This document shows, one piece after another, positions 11,280-23,200 of a stretch of 64,000 nt of DNA; position 1 is the first letter of the stretch, and the number at the start of each line of letters is the position of its first letter. The notes under the pieces are model-generated. The model was not told the origin of the DNA. It ran no database searches and saw only the letters and a list, made by a program, of their open reading frames with translations. The DNA is from Otatea glauca. Its lineage: Eukaryota > Streptophyta > Magnoliopsida > Poales > Poaceae. The position numbers were made by a program, and so were the translations under genes. The stretch covers positions 5,332,309 to 5,396,308 of the forward strand of contig CM070730.1 of the NCBI GenBank assembly GCA_036346275.1, written 5' to 3'.

Positions 11280-11450
11280 AATTATCCTAATATATTAATG
11301 ATCATATATAATCCTAATATAGTAATATACCCTATATAACACTAATATATTAATGACCCTATATAATCCTAATATATTAATGACCTTATATAATCCTAAT
11401 AAATATTATATACCCTATATAATCCTAATATATTAATGACCCACATTTCC
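11280..11450. repeat. AT-rich minisatellite
   Basis: Five to six imperfect copies of a unit of roughly 29-30 bp contain cctaatatattaatgaccc and ctatataa. It lies inside the CACTA element next to the subterminal repeats. Confidence 0.75.
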
Positions 11451-11479
11451 ATTACTCCACACAAATGCATTTGCAGAGG

Positions 11480-12090
11480 TCTGTTCTCTCTTTCTTGGAT
11501 AGTGTAGCAAGCTGGGGGAAGGTAAAGTCGCCCTTTCCCGGTGTCTTGAGGATGTAGCTCAGCTCTGATTTTCATATCTTCCAGGTCCCTTCATGCCTTC
11601 AGTCCGTCCTTAGTTTTGCTAGGAATATTCAGCAAAAGACCAATTAAGCTGTCACATACATTTTTCTCTACGTGCATGACGTCTATGTAGTGTCGAACTT
11701 CTAAGTCCTTCCAATAGGGCAAGTTCCAAAATATCGATCTCTTCTTCCACGTGGTCTTCTCAGTACGAGACCTCAATTTATTATTACTATCTTCCTTTCC
11801 AAGTACAATATTAATATCCTTAACCATATCATATACCTCTTCCCCACTACGAGGCCTTGGAGCTATACCATCCTCTTTTGTCCCATCGAATTGTTTCTTC
11901 ATATTGCGGTAGGGGTGATTCCTGCGAAGGAACCTACGGTGATGCATGTACACAGTTTTCCTCAAGTTATTGAGCCACACACTAGCGGTTTCATCCATGC
12001 ACTGGGGGCATGCTTTGGCCCCTTTTACAGTACGACCGGATAGGTTACCAAGGGCAGGGAAACCATTGATGGTGCAAAACAACAATGCGC
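11480..12090 (-). pseudogene. TNP2 transposase, central piece
   Basis: The minus frame at 11591-12085 gives CTINGFPALGNLSG, then GAKACPQCMD, MHHRRFLRRNHPYR, a KKRSIFWNLPYWKDLEVRH block, and IDVMHVEKNVCDSLIGLLLN followed by KTKDGLKA. This is the conserved core of transposase family tnp2. A TGA replaces the expected Arg codon after GLKA. The same frame then continues RDLEDMKIRAELHP and on to LPPAC before homology fades near 11480. The C-terminal third of the protein is absent. Confidence 0.9.
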
Positions 12091-12150
12091 GTAGGATGAA
12101 ATACTCTCGCTTGTACTCATCCTATACCTGTACACCTTCGTTCCACAGTA

Positions 12151-12750
12151 TCACAAGATCTTCCACCAATGGTTGTAGGTATACATCAATATCATTGCTA
12201 GGTTGTCTCGGCCCTTAGATACCAGTGACATCATAATGTACTTTCGTTTCATACACAACCAAGGAGGAAGGTTGTAGATACAGAGAGTCATGGGCCAAGT
12301 GCTATGAATACTACTCATGTTACCGAAAGGATTCATTCCATCCGTACTCAACCCAAACCTTATATTCCTCGGTTCATTCCTGAAGTCCTTCCTAAAGAGC
12401 CTATCGATGGTTCTCCACTGGGCAGAATCAGCAGGGTGTCTCAGCTTTCCATCCCTTTTACGCTCTTCTGAGTGCCATCGCATCAATTGTGCATGCTTTT
12501 TATTTCCAAATAAAGGCTTCAACCGAGGTATTACTGGTAAATACCACACCACTTTAGCGGGAGCTCCTTTCTTCACCACGGTGCCCTCGCTGTCATGGCC
12601 TTTACGCTTGTATCGCGATGATTTGCACACCGGACATACATGCATGTCTGTATACTCTTTGCGATAGAGTATACAATCGGTTGGACATGCATGTATTCTT
12701 TCTACTTCTAATCCCAATGGACATACAACCTTCTTAGCTAAATAAGTGGC
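12151..12750 (-). pseudogene. TNP2 transposase, upstream piece
   Basis: The minus frame reads AKKVVCPLGLEVERIHACP, then DCILYRKEY, HVCPVCKSSRYKRKG, VVWYLPVIPRLKPLF, MRWHSEERKRDGKLRHPADS and FGLSTDGMNPFGNMSS, all conserved in CACTA TNP2 transposases. The CxxC pair in CPVC is present. A frameshift near 12205 separates this piece from the one below it. The open frame continues upstream of 12750 only by chance, because that DNA is the LTR-like insertion. Confidence 0.9.
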
Positions 12751-13889
12751 TATCGAGATCGGGACCGTCGACCGCAAAGAAAAGGGGGAAGGATCGTACA
12801 AGGGGGCGAGGCCCAGAGCCTCGCTCGTCCGGGAGGACCTCGCAGACGCAAGAAGACGGAAAAAGGGACAACCAAACAAGGGACGCAATGTTTATACTGG
12901 TTCGAGCCCCCTAGATCGGGGAACAGCTCTACTCCAGTCCTGCCCGTGGGCGAAAAAGAACTAAAGGCTCCTCTGGGGAGGGTTACAAGGGGAGCTCGAC
13001 CTCGGGATCGTTCGGGAGCGATGATCGAGGAGAGCTCGGTGAATAGGGGTGTACAAGTATCACCGCGGTTCACAAGACTTAGCCGAAAAGGGAAGAACCC
13101 TCACAGAAGACCCCGCCTCCTTTATACAATCGGAGGCGGGTTACATGGAGAATTGGGAGAGGAAGGATGGAGAGTGTCCCAGAACCCGATCCTCCGCCTT
13201 GATGATCGTCGCCGATCTGCTTCGCCCACGGGTTGGTAGACTCACCGAGCAGAGTAGTCTGTCGTTTTCTTGAGAAACATCGTACCTGCCCTCTGTGGAC
13301 CTATCAGATGCTGACGTCGCAATGCGTGGTCCTGGCTCCGCTTCGGGAGAGAGCGTACCCTCATACTGCGCGTGATTGGACGATGGGACCGGAGTTTTGA
13401 CTTTGGCAACCTTCGCGCTGCCTAGGGAAGGAGCGACCTGCTCCCGTGTGGTCACTTCAAGCGGTCGTGGTCATAGGGCACGTGGCTAGTGGCCGACGGA
13501 GGGCTCGATACCTGGCCTTTGGTGGGGATTACCTCAGACTGGTTGGAGGTCAGGGGAGTCCGACCCGCGAGGGAGGTCGGACGTCCTACTTGGTCGGGAC
13601 GAGCTCGGAGCAGTCGGTTAGGTCGGGGGATGAGTGTCCTTCGTGGCCTCGCAGGGCCTTTAGTCGGAGGCGGGCTTGGAGCGGTCCGTTCATTACTCCG
13701 GGCCACCGTTTTACATGGGAGTCCGGGCCAGGGGCGTCGGGGCCGAGGAGATCGCCAAGGTCCGCATACAACCCGGGGATAGCCCTGCTCGGGCCCAGAA
13801 ATAGTCCCCCGAGGTCAGAGGAGGACCGCTTAAAGCCCCCCTCCCCCCGGGGGGGCACGGACACGTGTCAGGATGGTCGATCCCCGACA
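12751..13889 (-). mobile_element. LTR-like insertion (probable solo LTR) in TNP2
   Basis: The insertion interrupts the transposase between the codons for MLPDGN and the residues before LAKK. On the minus strand it begins TGTCGGGGATCGACC and ends ATCTCGATA, which would be a mutated CGACA end giving TGTCG...CGACA termini. The flanks (gaaac and gccac) match at three of five positions, so the target duplication is only tentative. The interior includes a ggttcgagccccctagatcg motif and GC-rich DNA typical of grass gypsy-type LTRs. The many ORFs on both strands here are not genes. A different element class with short inverted repeats is possible. Confidence 0.6.
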
Positions 13890-14474
13890 GTTTCCATCTG
13901 GAAGCATGTCCGCTAAGAGATGTAATAGCACCGTGAAACTCTTATCGGACCAACCATTGCTTGCCTTCAATTTTAGAAGTGAAAGCACGGTGTGCAACTT
14001 TGTGTATTCCTCCTTGCAACCCGGGAACAAAGGTGTGTCCGAGTCGTCCAACAAACCCTTGAATTGATTAAACTCTCTCTGACTAGTGTAGTTCCCTTCT
14101 ACATCGCGTAACATCTGAGCAAGATTATTATCGTCATCAATGTCCAACCTATCCTCATTAGATCCATAACCGATGTCAGCTGCTATAATGCCTTCTCCAT
14201 CATCCAATACGTTATCACCTTCATGTATGTTTTCCTCTTCACCGTGACTTGTCCAACGTGTATAGCCAAGTACAAAACCCTTTTGAATCAAGTGCAAGTG
14301 GATGTGCTCTTTGTCTGAAAATATTTTCTCATTCTTGCAATCAATACATGGACAATGTATGTACTCTGTCTTCTTGTGCAACTTGTTCTCCTCAGCGGCT
14401 CTTAGAAAAGCAGATACCCCGTTGATGTAATCTTGGCTGTAACGGTTCGCATTGTACATCCATCTCCGGTCCAT
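13890..14474 (-). pseudogene. TNP2 transposase, N-terminal piece
   Basis: The frame starts MDRRWMYNANRYSQDYINGV, the transposase-associated domain at the N terminus of CACTA TNP2 proteins. It continues with IHCPCIDCKNEKIF, a LIQKGFVLGYTRWTSHGE block, and DTPLFPGCKEEYTKLHTVLS followed by LKLKASNGWSDKSFT. The start codon is well placed relative to family members. The frame is open to the insertion junction at 13889, so this part looks least decayed. Confidence 0.9.
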
Positions 14475-14506
14475 CTAAAATTAATTAGCATATAAAAATT
14501 GATTAA

Positions 14507-14990
14507 AAACTAATCTAATTACTTATCATCTAAAGGAGCTAGATAATAAATTCATCATCTAAAAATGATGAGCACCCACCTACCAAATTAACTAAAATTT
14601 CATGTATATTAATATCCAATAATCTTAAATAAATAAATTTAATATATGCAAGATGTATATGTCCGAACACTAATGGAACCAAATTAATAGTAATTAAAAA
14701 ACTAATCTAAATACTTATCCTCTAAAGAAGCTAGATAATAAATTCATCATCTAAAAATGATGAGCACCCACCTACCAAATTAACTAAAATTTCATTTATA
14801 TTAATATTCAATAATCTTAATTAAATAAATTTAATATATGCAAGATGTATATATCCACACTAATAGAACCAAATTAATAGTAATTAAAATACTAATCTAA
14901 TTACTTATCATCTAAAGAAGCTAGATAATAAATTCATCATCTACCAAATTAACTTAAAATGCAATTTATATTAAATATATGCTTGATCAT
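14507..14990. repeat. 190-bp tandem repeat, about 2.5 copies
   Basis: The block containing agctagataataaattcatc recurs at a spacing of about 190 bp, starting near 14510, 14700 and 14890. The last copy is truncated. It lies upstream of the TNP2 start, inside the CACTA element, and is AT-rich. Confidence 0.85.
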
Positions 14991-15309
14991 AATTCATCAT
15001 CTATAAAAAGAACACAACATCATCTAATGAACCTAGTTAGGAAATAAATTCATCAACTACAAAATGGTAGGTAAATAAAAATAAACAGAATCTAAACTTT
15101 TCATCTCATCTACATATAAACTTTAATTAAACTAGGTTTAAAATTAAATTGCAACAAGATTAACACAAATCAAGAGAGGAGAAAAAATAACTCACCAAGG
15201 AACAACTAGAGGAAGTACAAGCACAAGAATTGGAGAAAACGAAATCTGAAAATTAGAAGTTTTGGTTTGCTCTCGAGAGGAAGAAGACCAGTGCTGCTAC
15301 TGACCACCT

Positions 15310-15549
15310 ATTTATAGGCAATATTATCGGTGGTGGTTGTTAACTAGAACTGCCACTGATAACATTATCTGTGGCGGTTATAGAACCGCCACTGATAATG
15401 ATTTATCAGTGGCGGTTCGAGGATAGAACCGTCACTGATATTCTTTCCACCATTTTCAATATAGAACCGTCACTGATAATTATATTTGTGACGGTTAAAA
15501 AAAACCCGTCACAAATAGATCATCACCTATTGCAGGTTTTGGTGTAGTG
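15310..15549. repeat. CACTA subterminal repeats and terminal inverted repeat
   Basis: Repeated gtggcggtt / aaccgccac and gtgacggtt / aaccgtcac motifs fold into hairpins. The terminal ggttttggtgtagtg ends at 15549. Confidence 0.8.
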
Positions 15550-18512
15550 CGGACGCGTTTTCTTTAGTACATACTATGTTGCACGTATACACATGCACAA
15601 ATGAACTAGGTCGAATTAAGTAGCTTTGTTTCTATATATAACCGTACCACATGTATATATATATGCTTGGTGTGTATGCATACGAGATATTTGTGTGGCA
15701 AAAAACGAAAAAGTCGTAACATGACGCGTTGCTTTTGATTTAATTGCTAGCTGCATACACCACCATCGTCAACTTATGAATAATATGGCCTGTACCATTA
15801 CGTATACCATGAATGTACTGAGAAAATGGTAGCATTACGTATACCGTGTATTGAAAAGAGCTAGCTAGCGACTCGATCGATCCACGTCTCCGCGACAAAC
15901 AGAACTTCGTACTGTCGTGTGATGGTACGCTTTGACACGTGAAATCACAATTACGCCCTAGAATAATACGCAACTGCACCCATCATCGTCATTCCATGAA
16001 GTAAAAGAAAGACAATTTCGACATCGATCTAACTAAGGGGCTCCATGCAAAGTACTTTATCTGTCAAAAATATAGGATGTGATTTTTTAAAATGATTTTG
16101 TCTACAAATATAAATCATATCCTAGTAAATATTTGGGTGGTGCTCATTTTATACCCCTAATAAATATTCAAATTTAATCAATATCAATACAATATTGAAT
16201 ATAGTGATTAAAGATAATAATTAAGGATAATTTAGTCATGTTGAATATCTCCACAATTAAGCAACCGAAGAGAATCGGGAAAAAAGAAAAAGAGAAGGAA
16301 ACCACCAATAGATTAACCCCATTTATTGCAAACATATCTACAAGCTCTAAAGAAAGAAGTAAATGGTCACACAGGAGGGTGGATTAACCCGTCTATTTAT
16401 TAAAGTATAGTGCCTGTGCTAACGGTACGACGGCAGTACACTCGCTTATCAATTAAATCAGAAGATAAGTATGAATACAACACTTAATAATAAAAGAGAA
16501 ATTTAAAATTTAAAATTTTAAATTAATTTATAAAGAAAAACGGAACTACATGGAGGTCGAATGGGCGAAAACGGGCTCCCAAAAGATTTTAAATCAAGAA
16601 AAAGAAAGAAAAAAGAATTTTCTGATTTTAGATTATTTTTTTATGGCTTCCACAGAGAGCACAACGTGCTCTCGGGCTTGGCCAGCGCATGGGGAGGAAG
16701 GCCGGGGTGGCGGCCGGTCGCAGATGGGTCGGCAGACTGGTGCGGCGAGATCGCCGACACCGGCGCTGTGAGGAGAGTCACGGTTGTGGTGAATTTCACG
16801 AAAGATGATGATGATGGCTTGGGTTACCTCCAAATCCGCGATCTTTACAAGAGGAGCACTTGAGGATTTACGCAATGCGATGGGGTGGAGGAGAGCTCAC
16901 GACTTTTATAGCCCCGAAACAAGCATTTTTATGGAAACCATAATTTGGGATCAAATCAGATTGGGAGGAAATTTTGGCAATAGAGCACGAAATTTGGGGA
17001 ATTAACACCATAGATGGAAAGAGGAGATTTGGTGCGGGATTGATGGAGCTTTGGAGCTTCTTTCTTGCTTTAATGGAGGGAGGGAAGAGAAGAAGCTTCT
17101 CTGGTCTGGGCTGCAGCTAGAAGAAGCTACATGTGAGTTGCCTTCATTTTTTTAAATATAGAAGGATTTTTGAAAAGATAACACATTAGGTTAAAAAATT
17201 CTAGAAAAATTCTCAAAAAAACTTTCGATTATTTTGTACTTAATAAAATTATTTTCAAAAAAAAATCAAATTATAAATTTGCCGAGGCACGGCTGCTGCG
17301 AGGTCGCTGACCAACAACCTCGCCGCGTCGGCAAAGCCACCGATGGCGGCCGTGGAGCAATTGCAGACCTGCGTTCTCTCGACCGCGTTGCCCTATCTCC
17401 CGGTTTTCTTTTTCCAGCATGTAATGTATGGTCCTTTCCTTTTTCAGGACGTTTGTTTCCTTTTCCTTGATTTCAAGACGTTTGTTTCCTTTTTCTTGTT
17501 GATCTTTGGAGGTGAGGAAGGTCATTTGTGGGCCACGGGGATGATTTCGGAAAAATACGGAAAAATAAATCTGCGCTCACGACCATTTGGATCCGCAAGG
17601 AAAAAAGATAAAAACTAAACAATGCTTTCATGCATGCATTGGTTTCGTGAGAAAAATTAAAAAAATTAAGCGACACTCACGCATCGTTGGTTCCTTAGAT
17701 AAAAATAAAAACAAAATTCAGCGCTCTCAGTACCAAATTAGGCTCTATGGGGCTAGATCCGTAAAAAAGTCTCGAGAAGAGTCATATTCGGAAAAAAATA
17801 CGATCACAATGTTAGGACAATAAAAAATTCAAGTCTTGTTTCCTTGCATGCGGATCCTCCCTGTTTATTTCCTTGTTTGATTCACCCTCCTTCTAAATAT
17901 GTAGTACATACAATTTTGGGCAGTAAAAAAATTCAAGTCTGGTTTCCTTGCATGCGGATCCTCTTTATTTATTTCCTTATTTGATTCGCTCTCCTTCCAA
18001 ATATGTAGGTGGGGAGGTCTGTTGTGGGGCCACAGGGATGATTAGACATATTAAATAATAGTCATCGGATGCGGGTGAGTAAAACTGAGGAAAGATCTGA
18101 GACGTTCATTTTGATGAATGCAAGTTTCTGGGGACGTTTTGTTGGGTGCACGAACATTGGGCCATCTCTAATGAGGTGCATTATTTAGTGTGGATTTAGC
18201 AAAAATTGATTAGGTGCATTATAAAGGGGTATAGATAAGGAGCAAATCGACTATACGAGCAAGTTTTAAAGGGGTAGTACCAGAGAAAATCAGGAAGAGG
18301 TTAACCCAATTTATTAGCAGCATATCTACGTTTTTAAATGCATGCGTATCTCGCAGCAAAAACACCAGCTGTCCACGCCAATTAATTATTAATTATTACC
18401 ACCGTGCGGGGGGCGATACGGTAAATTTATCGCCTTAAGTTCCCCCAGTAAATAGACACCGAAGCCTACAGAAGAAGGGAGAGCTATCGATTGCTTCGCT
18501 AGTCGCTACGGC
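15550..18512. other. Intergenic, gene-poor
   Basis: The DNA is mostly AT-rich. A GC-richer patch at 16550-16900 has overlapping short ORFs in both directions that I do not recognise. Another at 17280-17400 has the same character. No splice-bordered exons were recognised. Confidence 0.5.
17822..18009. repeat. Tandem duplication, 104-bp offset
   Basis: The block from ttcaagtcttgtttccttgc to aaatatgtag is repeated with an offset of 104 bp and a few substitutions. Confidence 0.85.
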
Positions 18513-19544
18513 TAGCGGTGCAATCGGTTCGGATTCGATCGGATATGGTTTTTCTTATATCTTAAATCATATTTTTTGTCGTATTCGAAATCAGATTCGG
18601 ATAGTACCGGATATGAATACGGCGCGGATAATATCGGTCGCGGATTCGAATCGAATACGGAACGAAATCGATACAGTATCGAATAATTTTTGTCGGATAA
18701 GACGTGAAAATAGATACCATATAAAGCACACATATAGCAAAATCCCACTTTTGTTTAGCTCAAACAGCCGAACTGACTAATAGGAGTCTGTGAGCTGCCT
18801 CACGCTGGTGTCTTGGAAAACCTGAAGCCAAATTTTGACCGGAGCAGACGGACTCAACAAACAGAATTAAATCTGGTTATGAGATTTGTTTCAAGTCCAT
18901 GCACAAAAATTGATCTAGCTGACTCTTGGTACTTGGCGCAGGCAATAAGCAAGGGAGTCCAGCCTCGAGCGCTTCACGTGTGATCTCCAGCACTTCACTC
19001 GCCCCGCAGCCTCCAGCGCTTGTTAGCTTCTTCACGTGTGAGCTCTGGAGTCTGGAACCTCCTTCACGTGTGAGCTCTGATGGCTGCGGGGCGCTGGAGA
19101 ACCGATGCGGCCGGTGCGCAAGCGCGGATCGGGAGGAGGTCTGGCGGCCAGAGCTTCGGGAGTGGCGGTCGACGCGAGGCGAGCGGCCAGCGCTGAGCGG
19201 TGAAGGTGCTCAGGCGATCTAGAGGCTGTCGGTGACCGGCGAAGCCGTACTTGCGAGGCGTCGGGCGTTGAAGACAAGAAGCTCGGAGACGAAGTGACCG
19301 GAGTAGATGCGTCGAGGGAAGACCATAGGGATGCGGATATCCGATGCATTTACTCCGGATATATCCGAAAAAAAGTTCGAAATATCCCGATTCGACGGAT
19401 AGTGTTTTTCCGAATCCGAATTCGAAAAAAAATATCCGAAGCCGATACCGAATCCGATAAATATCCGAAAAAATTATCCGAATCCGATCCGAACACATTC
19501 GATTGGTCGGTCAGTCAGAAATTATCCAATCCGATTACACCCTA
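18513..19544. mobile_element. hAT-like element with CGGAT-rich arms
   Basis: The left end TAGCGGTGCAATCGG and the right end CCGATTACACCCTA are imperfect inverted repeats in the TAGGGGTG style of hAT-like elements. Both arms (18513-18740 and 19330-19544) are full of iterated ggattcgga / tccgaat motifs. The flanks share gctac, which may be what remains of an 8-bp target duplication. The centre, 18750-19315, is unrelated and GC-richer and may be captured DNA. The element ends about 60-100 bp before the likely transcribed region of the hydrolase gene, so it forms most of that gene's upstream sequence. Confidence 0.65.
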
Positions 19545-19599
19545 GCTACTATTCCAGGACACCGTCACGACCCCAGACTCCAAATTTCTAAAGTGGTAG

Positions 19600-19839
19600 T
19601 ACTCTCTCCTACCGTCCCCTCCCTCTCTCTCTCTCTTCCCTTCCTTCCTCTGCTCTCCTCCTCACCGCTGCCCCGCGCACGTCCTCCCACGCTAGAGCGA
19701 ACCAACGCAAAGCCCACCCAATCCCAATCTCCGTGCCCGCCTCTCTCTCGCCGCCGCGTCGGAAGGAGGACGGGGTGCCGCTTGGCGGCTTGCCCCGCTG
19801 CGCCGGGAGGTAGGGCACAAGGATCTCGCGTTCCCCGAG
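19600..19839 (+). other. Probable 5' untranslated exon of the hydrolase
   Basis: A GC-rich, pyrimidine-rich leader ends at 19839 with CCCGAG followed by gtacgtgt, a strong donor. The next acceptor, tgctgtgcag, is at 20222, and coding begins six bases into that exon. The transcription start is not determined; 19600 is an approximate boundary where ct-rich DNA begins. No clear TATA box was seen. Confidence 0.55.
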
Positions 19840-20228
19840 GTACGTGTCCCCATCCGCAGCCGCCGCCTACACATGGTGTGCGTTCCCCCCCCTAGGGATT
19901 GGATGAGATTTGTGCCGTTGGGGGTTTGGCGATTCGAGGTTTTGCTGCGCGTGTGCGTTCGTTCGTGCGTGCGTGCGGATTGTTTCGTTTTTTCGGGGGC
20001 GAGGGAGGCGTTCGAGGGTGACGCGGTTTTGCGAGAGGCGAATCGAATCTGATCGAATCAGTCGTTTGATTTCCCCGTTTGATTTGTGATCTAATTTTGG
20101 CGTCCATTTACCAGCCAATCCCAGATTTGGTTATTTTTGGATGCAAATTTGCGGCCAAGGTTGCGGTTCCGAGGGTTCGGTGATTGATGCGCCGGTTGTT
20201 CTGTTGTGTTTGTGCTGTGCAGGAACAA

Positions 20229-23200
20229 ATGGAGGGGCGCCGCGGCGGCGCCGGTGGAGGACGCGTGGAGGGGTCGGGACAGCGTCAAGCGGTCGCCAAG
20301 ATGGAGGTGAGTAGCTGTAGCATTAGAGGATGTGGTTTTCCCTGTATATGCAGGGAATTTTTCTGCTTCTTTTTGAATTTCGTGCCGTATGCGCCTGTTT
20401 GTCCGGCTCCCACAAGGGAGCGATCAGCCGATGATGAGTCAGCCTAGATTATTCCTCTACACTATTATGCTGTAGTCCTGCGGAGGGGTGAGAAAAAAGG
20501 TTAAATTTGAAAATAGAAAACGAGGAGAGGGGTAGAAAAAGGATGACCCGCAACTTCCCCTTCTTTGTCAGACTTGGCTCCTCGTCGCGTCCAGGTGCTT
20601 CGTTTCTCCGGCCGACGAGTCAAGATGGCCTCGCTGCAACCCGGGGCTGCCGCCAACGGATACTCCGATCAAGTCCGCCGCTTCCTCCTCCTCCCTCTTT
20701 CCCCGATTCCCCCCAATCCATCGGTCGGTTGTGTTCGATTGGGTTGCTTCGGCCTCCAGTTCGCGCTCCCTAACGCTCTAGCTTGGTTGATTGATTCGGT
20801 TGTGACCGATTGGTTTAGTTAGCTTAAGTTAAATTTGTTAGATTGGGCTAAGTATGCGTGATGCTTTCACTGTCTTGCGACTACTATGCTGACTCGTTTG
20901 TAGCTGCAGCAGTTTGATCGATTCCGATAGGTTTGGGTTCCCCTTTTTCCTTGTCTATTTCTTAGTGCGTTTCTAAGAAATTAGTCCAGAAGTTAAGTGT
21001 GTTTTTTCTTGTCTAGTGGATTACAAATCGTGTAGGGACAACAATAATCACTTGGCCATATTCTCGTGCGGCACTAATTTTGACTCTTCCCTGGTCCATA
21101 TTTAGCTCGACAATTCAATTAGGTTAGAGATTATTTGTCTCGACTGGACCTCTGTATAAAAGTATGCAAGAAATGTTTGGTCACGATGAAGAGTTCAGGC
21201 CCCTCACTATTTTTTCATCCCTTTTTTCATCGACTGACCATTCGTGGCATTGTTGAGTGGGTTTGGTTCTGTTTTAGTGCCTATTTTGATCAGTGTTAAC
21301 TGGTAATGCTCAATTGGTTTGTCGGATTTGTGTATACAACTATGCTGTGTTGTTTCTTATAATAATTTATCGTACTGTCAACTATATACTGCTTTTATGA
21401 TCTGTATCTTTTCCGTATGCTGTCTTGCACTCATTTTTTCGCTCCAAGTACCTTTGATGATTGGTTCTACCAGAAAGTAACCACCTTTTTTCTCACCCCT
21501 CTATTTGCTAGGTATTGGTGGAAGCAAATGGCTCTACACGGACATTGATTTTGAATAGGCCAAGGCAGTTGAATGCCCTCTCCTCTTCAATGGTACGTCT
21601 GCAATAGATATTTGTTAAGAGCTCGACTAGTATTAGGGCATATGGCAATGGTAGCCGCATCTACTTTTAAAAAGGCTGACATGAGATCCTTTTGCTTTCA
21701 TGTTCCAGATTATGGGACTTCTGAGGTGCTTCACTGCTTATGAGGAAGAAAATGCAGTTAAAATGTTGATTGTGAAGGTAACTGATCGATAGCACTGCTT
21801 TTCTATTATCATGTAATATTTGATGTTGTTCTTAAATATAGCCTATCTATGTCTTGTGTTCTGGTTTTGTAATTCAAGGCCAACCCTTTTGATTATTTGG
21901 ATGCTGTCTATTAACACACAAGTGGAAATAGAAATTGCCGAGTACCAAGGCAGCAAGTAGCAGTGAACATCCTTTACCCAATCAATTTTCCCAAAATTGA
22001 CGATATGGAGTGTTTGCTGTGGTTATTCTGTTTTGAAGCAATTACTCCATTCTGATCATGTGTTTCCTTGTCTTTCCTTATCTATGAATCCTGGATTCTT
22101 TCAACAATTTCACATTTAGTACTTGGAGCGTCTTTATTTTGTTGTTTTTGTTCTTGTTTGTGCTCAGTTTTATTTCTCATTCCCTGCTATTCTTATATTA
22201 CGTTCGCTTAGATTGATATGATAGTCACTATCTCTTCCTTGCCTACTTTAACTACTCATGTCTGTCATTGGATTCAATCATCACTTTTCTCAGGGGAAAG
22301 GAAGAGCATTTTGTGCTGGAGGTGATGTTGCTGCGGTTGCCCGATCTATAAATAATGGTATTACAACTCAAGCTTGCTTCTATGATTTTGAATGTCCAAA
22401 GCTGATTACTTCAGCTGTTTTACTTGGACTTCTGACACCTTTGTTTATCCTACACGAATTCAACTGTTAACAGTTAGCATATAGTGTTGTTCCAGACATT
22501 TGATTGACTTTACTGTACATCCTTTTCTTAAATCAGACAGCTGGAAGTATGGTGCTGATTTTTTCCGAAATGAATTTTTGTTAAACTATATCATTGCAAC
22601 TTATAGCAAACCTCAGGTGAGTTGCATCCTTTGAATTTGATTCTCCACATAATCATTCTTGTCACTGTTCCACACTGCAAAATGCTACAACATTCAATTA
22701 TAGGTTTCTCTTCTTACTGGAATTGTCATGGGCGGAGGTGCTGGCGTTTCTATACATGGAAGGTTTCGGGTTGCCAGTGAGAACACGGTATATACTATGA
22801 ATCAAACACAAATGGCATTTTGCTTCCCTCATTACTTATATCATTTAACTTGGGCTGTAGTAGGGGTGCACAAAATGCTTATAAGTCATGAGGCCGCTTG
22901 AGATATGCTTGTTTTGGGGTTCTCCGGAATGTTGGTCCGTGCACACGCAACCCAATATTATAACTGTTGGTGATTGCAAATTATCTTATTTAAGTTCAAT
23001 ATTTTAAATAAGAGTAAATTTCGCAGTACTACTGGTATTTTGACAAAACTATTACAAAACTACAGATTTAAGAGACTATTTCACAAAACCACATATCTTA
23101 AGCCAAAATGTTTCGCTGAGCTACAAGTTTTAAATTTACTGTCACAGGGGGTTGCGTCCGACAGTTTGGGCCTACCTGACAGTCTATATTTCCCTCACGT

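Larger units (their letters stand above)
11130..15549 (-). mobile_element. Truncated CACTA element
   Basis: The minus-strand 5' terminus at 15549 reads CACTACACCAAAACCTGCAA, a CACTA-type inverted repeat. It is followed inward by subterminal repeats built on the hairpin-forming unit tcagtggcggttc / gaaccgccactga at 15330-15520. Matching subterminal repeats occur at 11145-11275, so the other end lies just below. No matching CACTA terminus is found there. Between lie pieces of the TNP2 transposase on the minus strand, a 1.14-kb LTR-like insertion and two tandem arrays. The C-terminal half of TNP2 is missing, so the element has an internal deletion as well as a lost end and is not autonomous. Confidence 0.8.

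Noticed and set aside
12746..13916. Many ORFs of 70-156 codons on both strands
   Set aside because: All fall inside the LTR-like insertion; GC-rich, overlapping and without domains.
19503..19895. 130-codon Ser/Pro/Arg-rich ORF
   Set aside because: Lies in the likely 5' UTR exon and first intron of the hydrolase; low complexity and interrupted by a strong splice donor.
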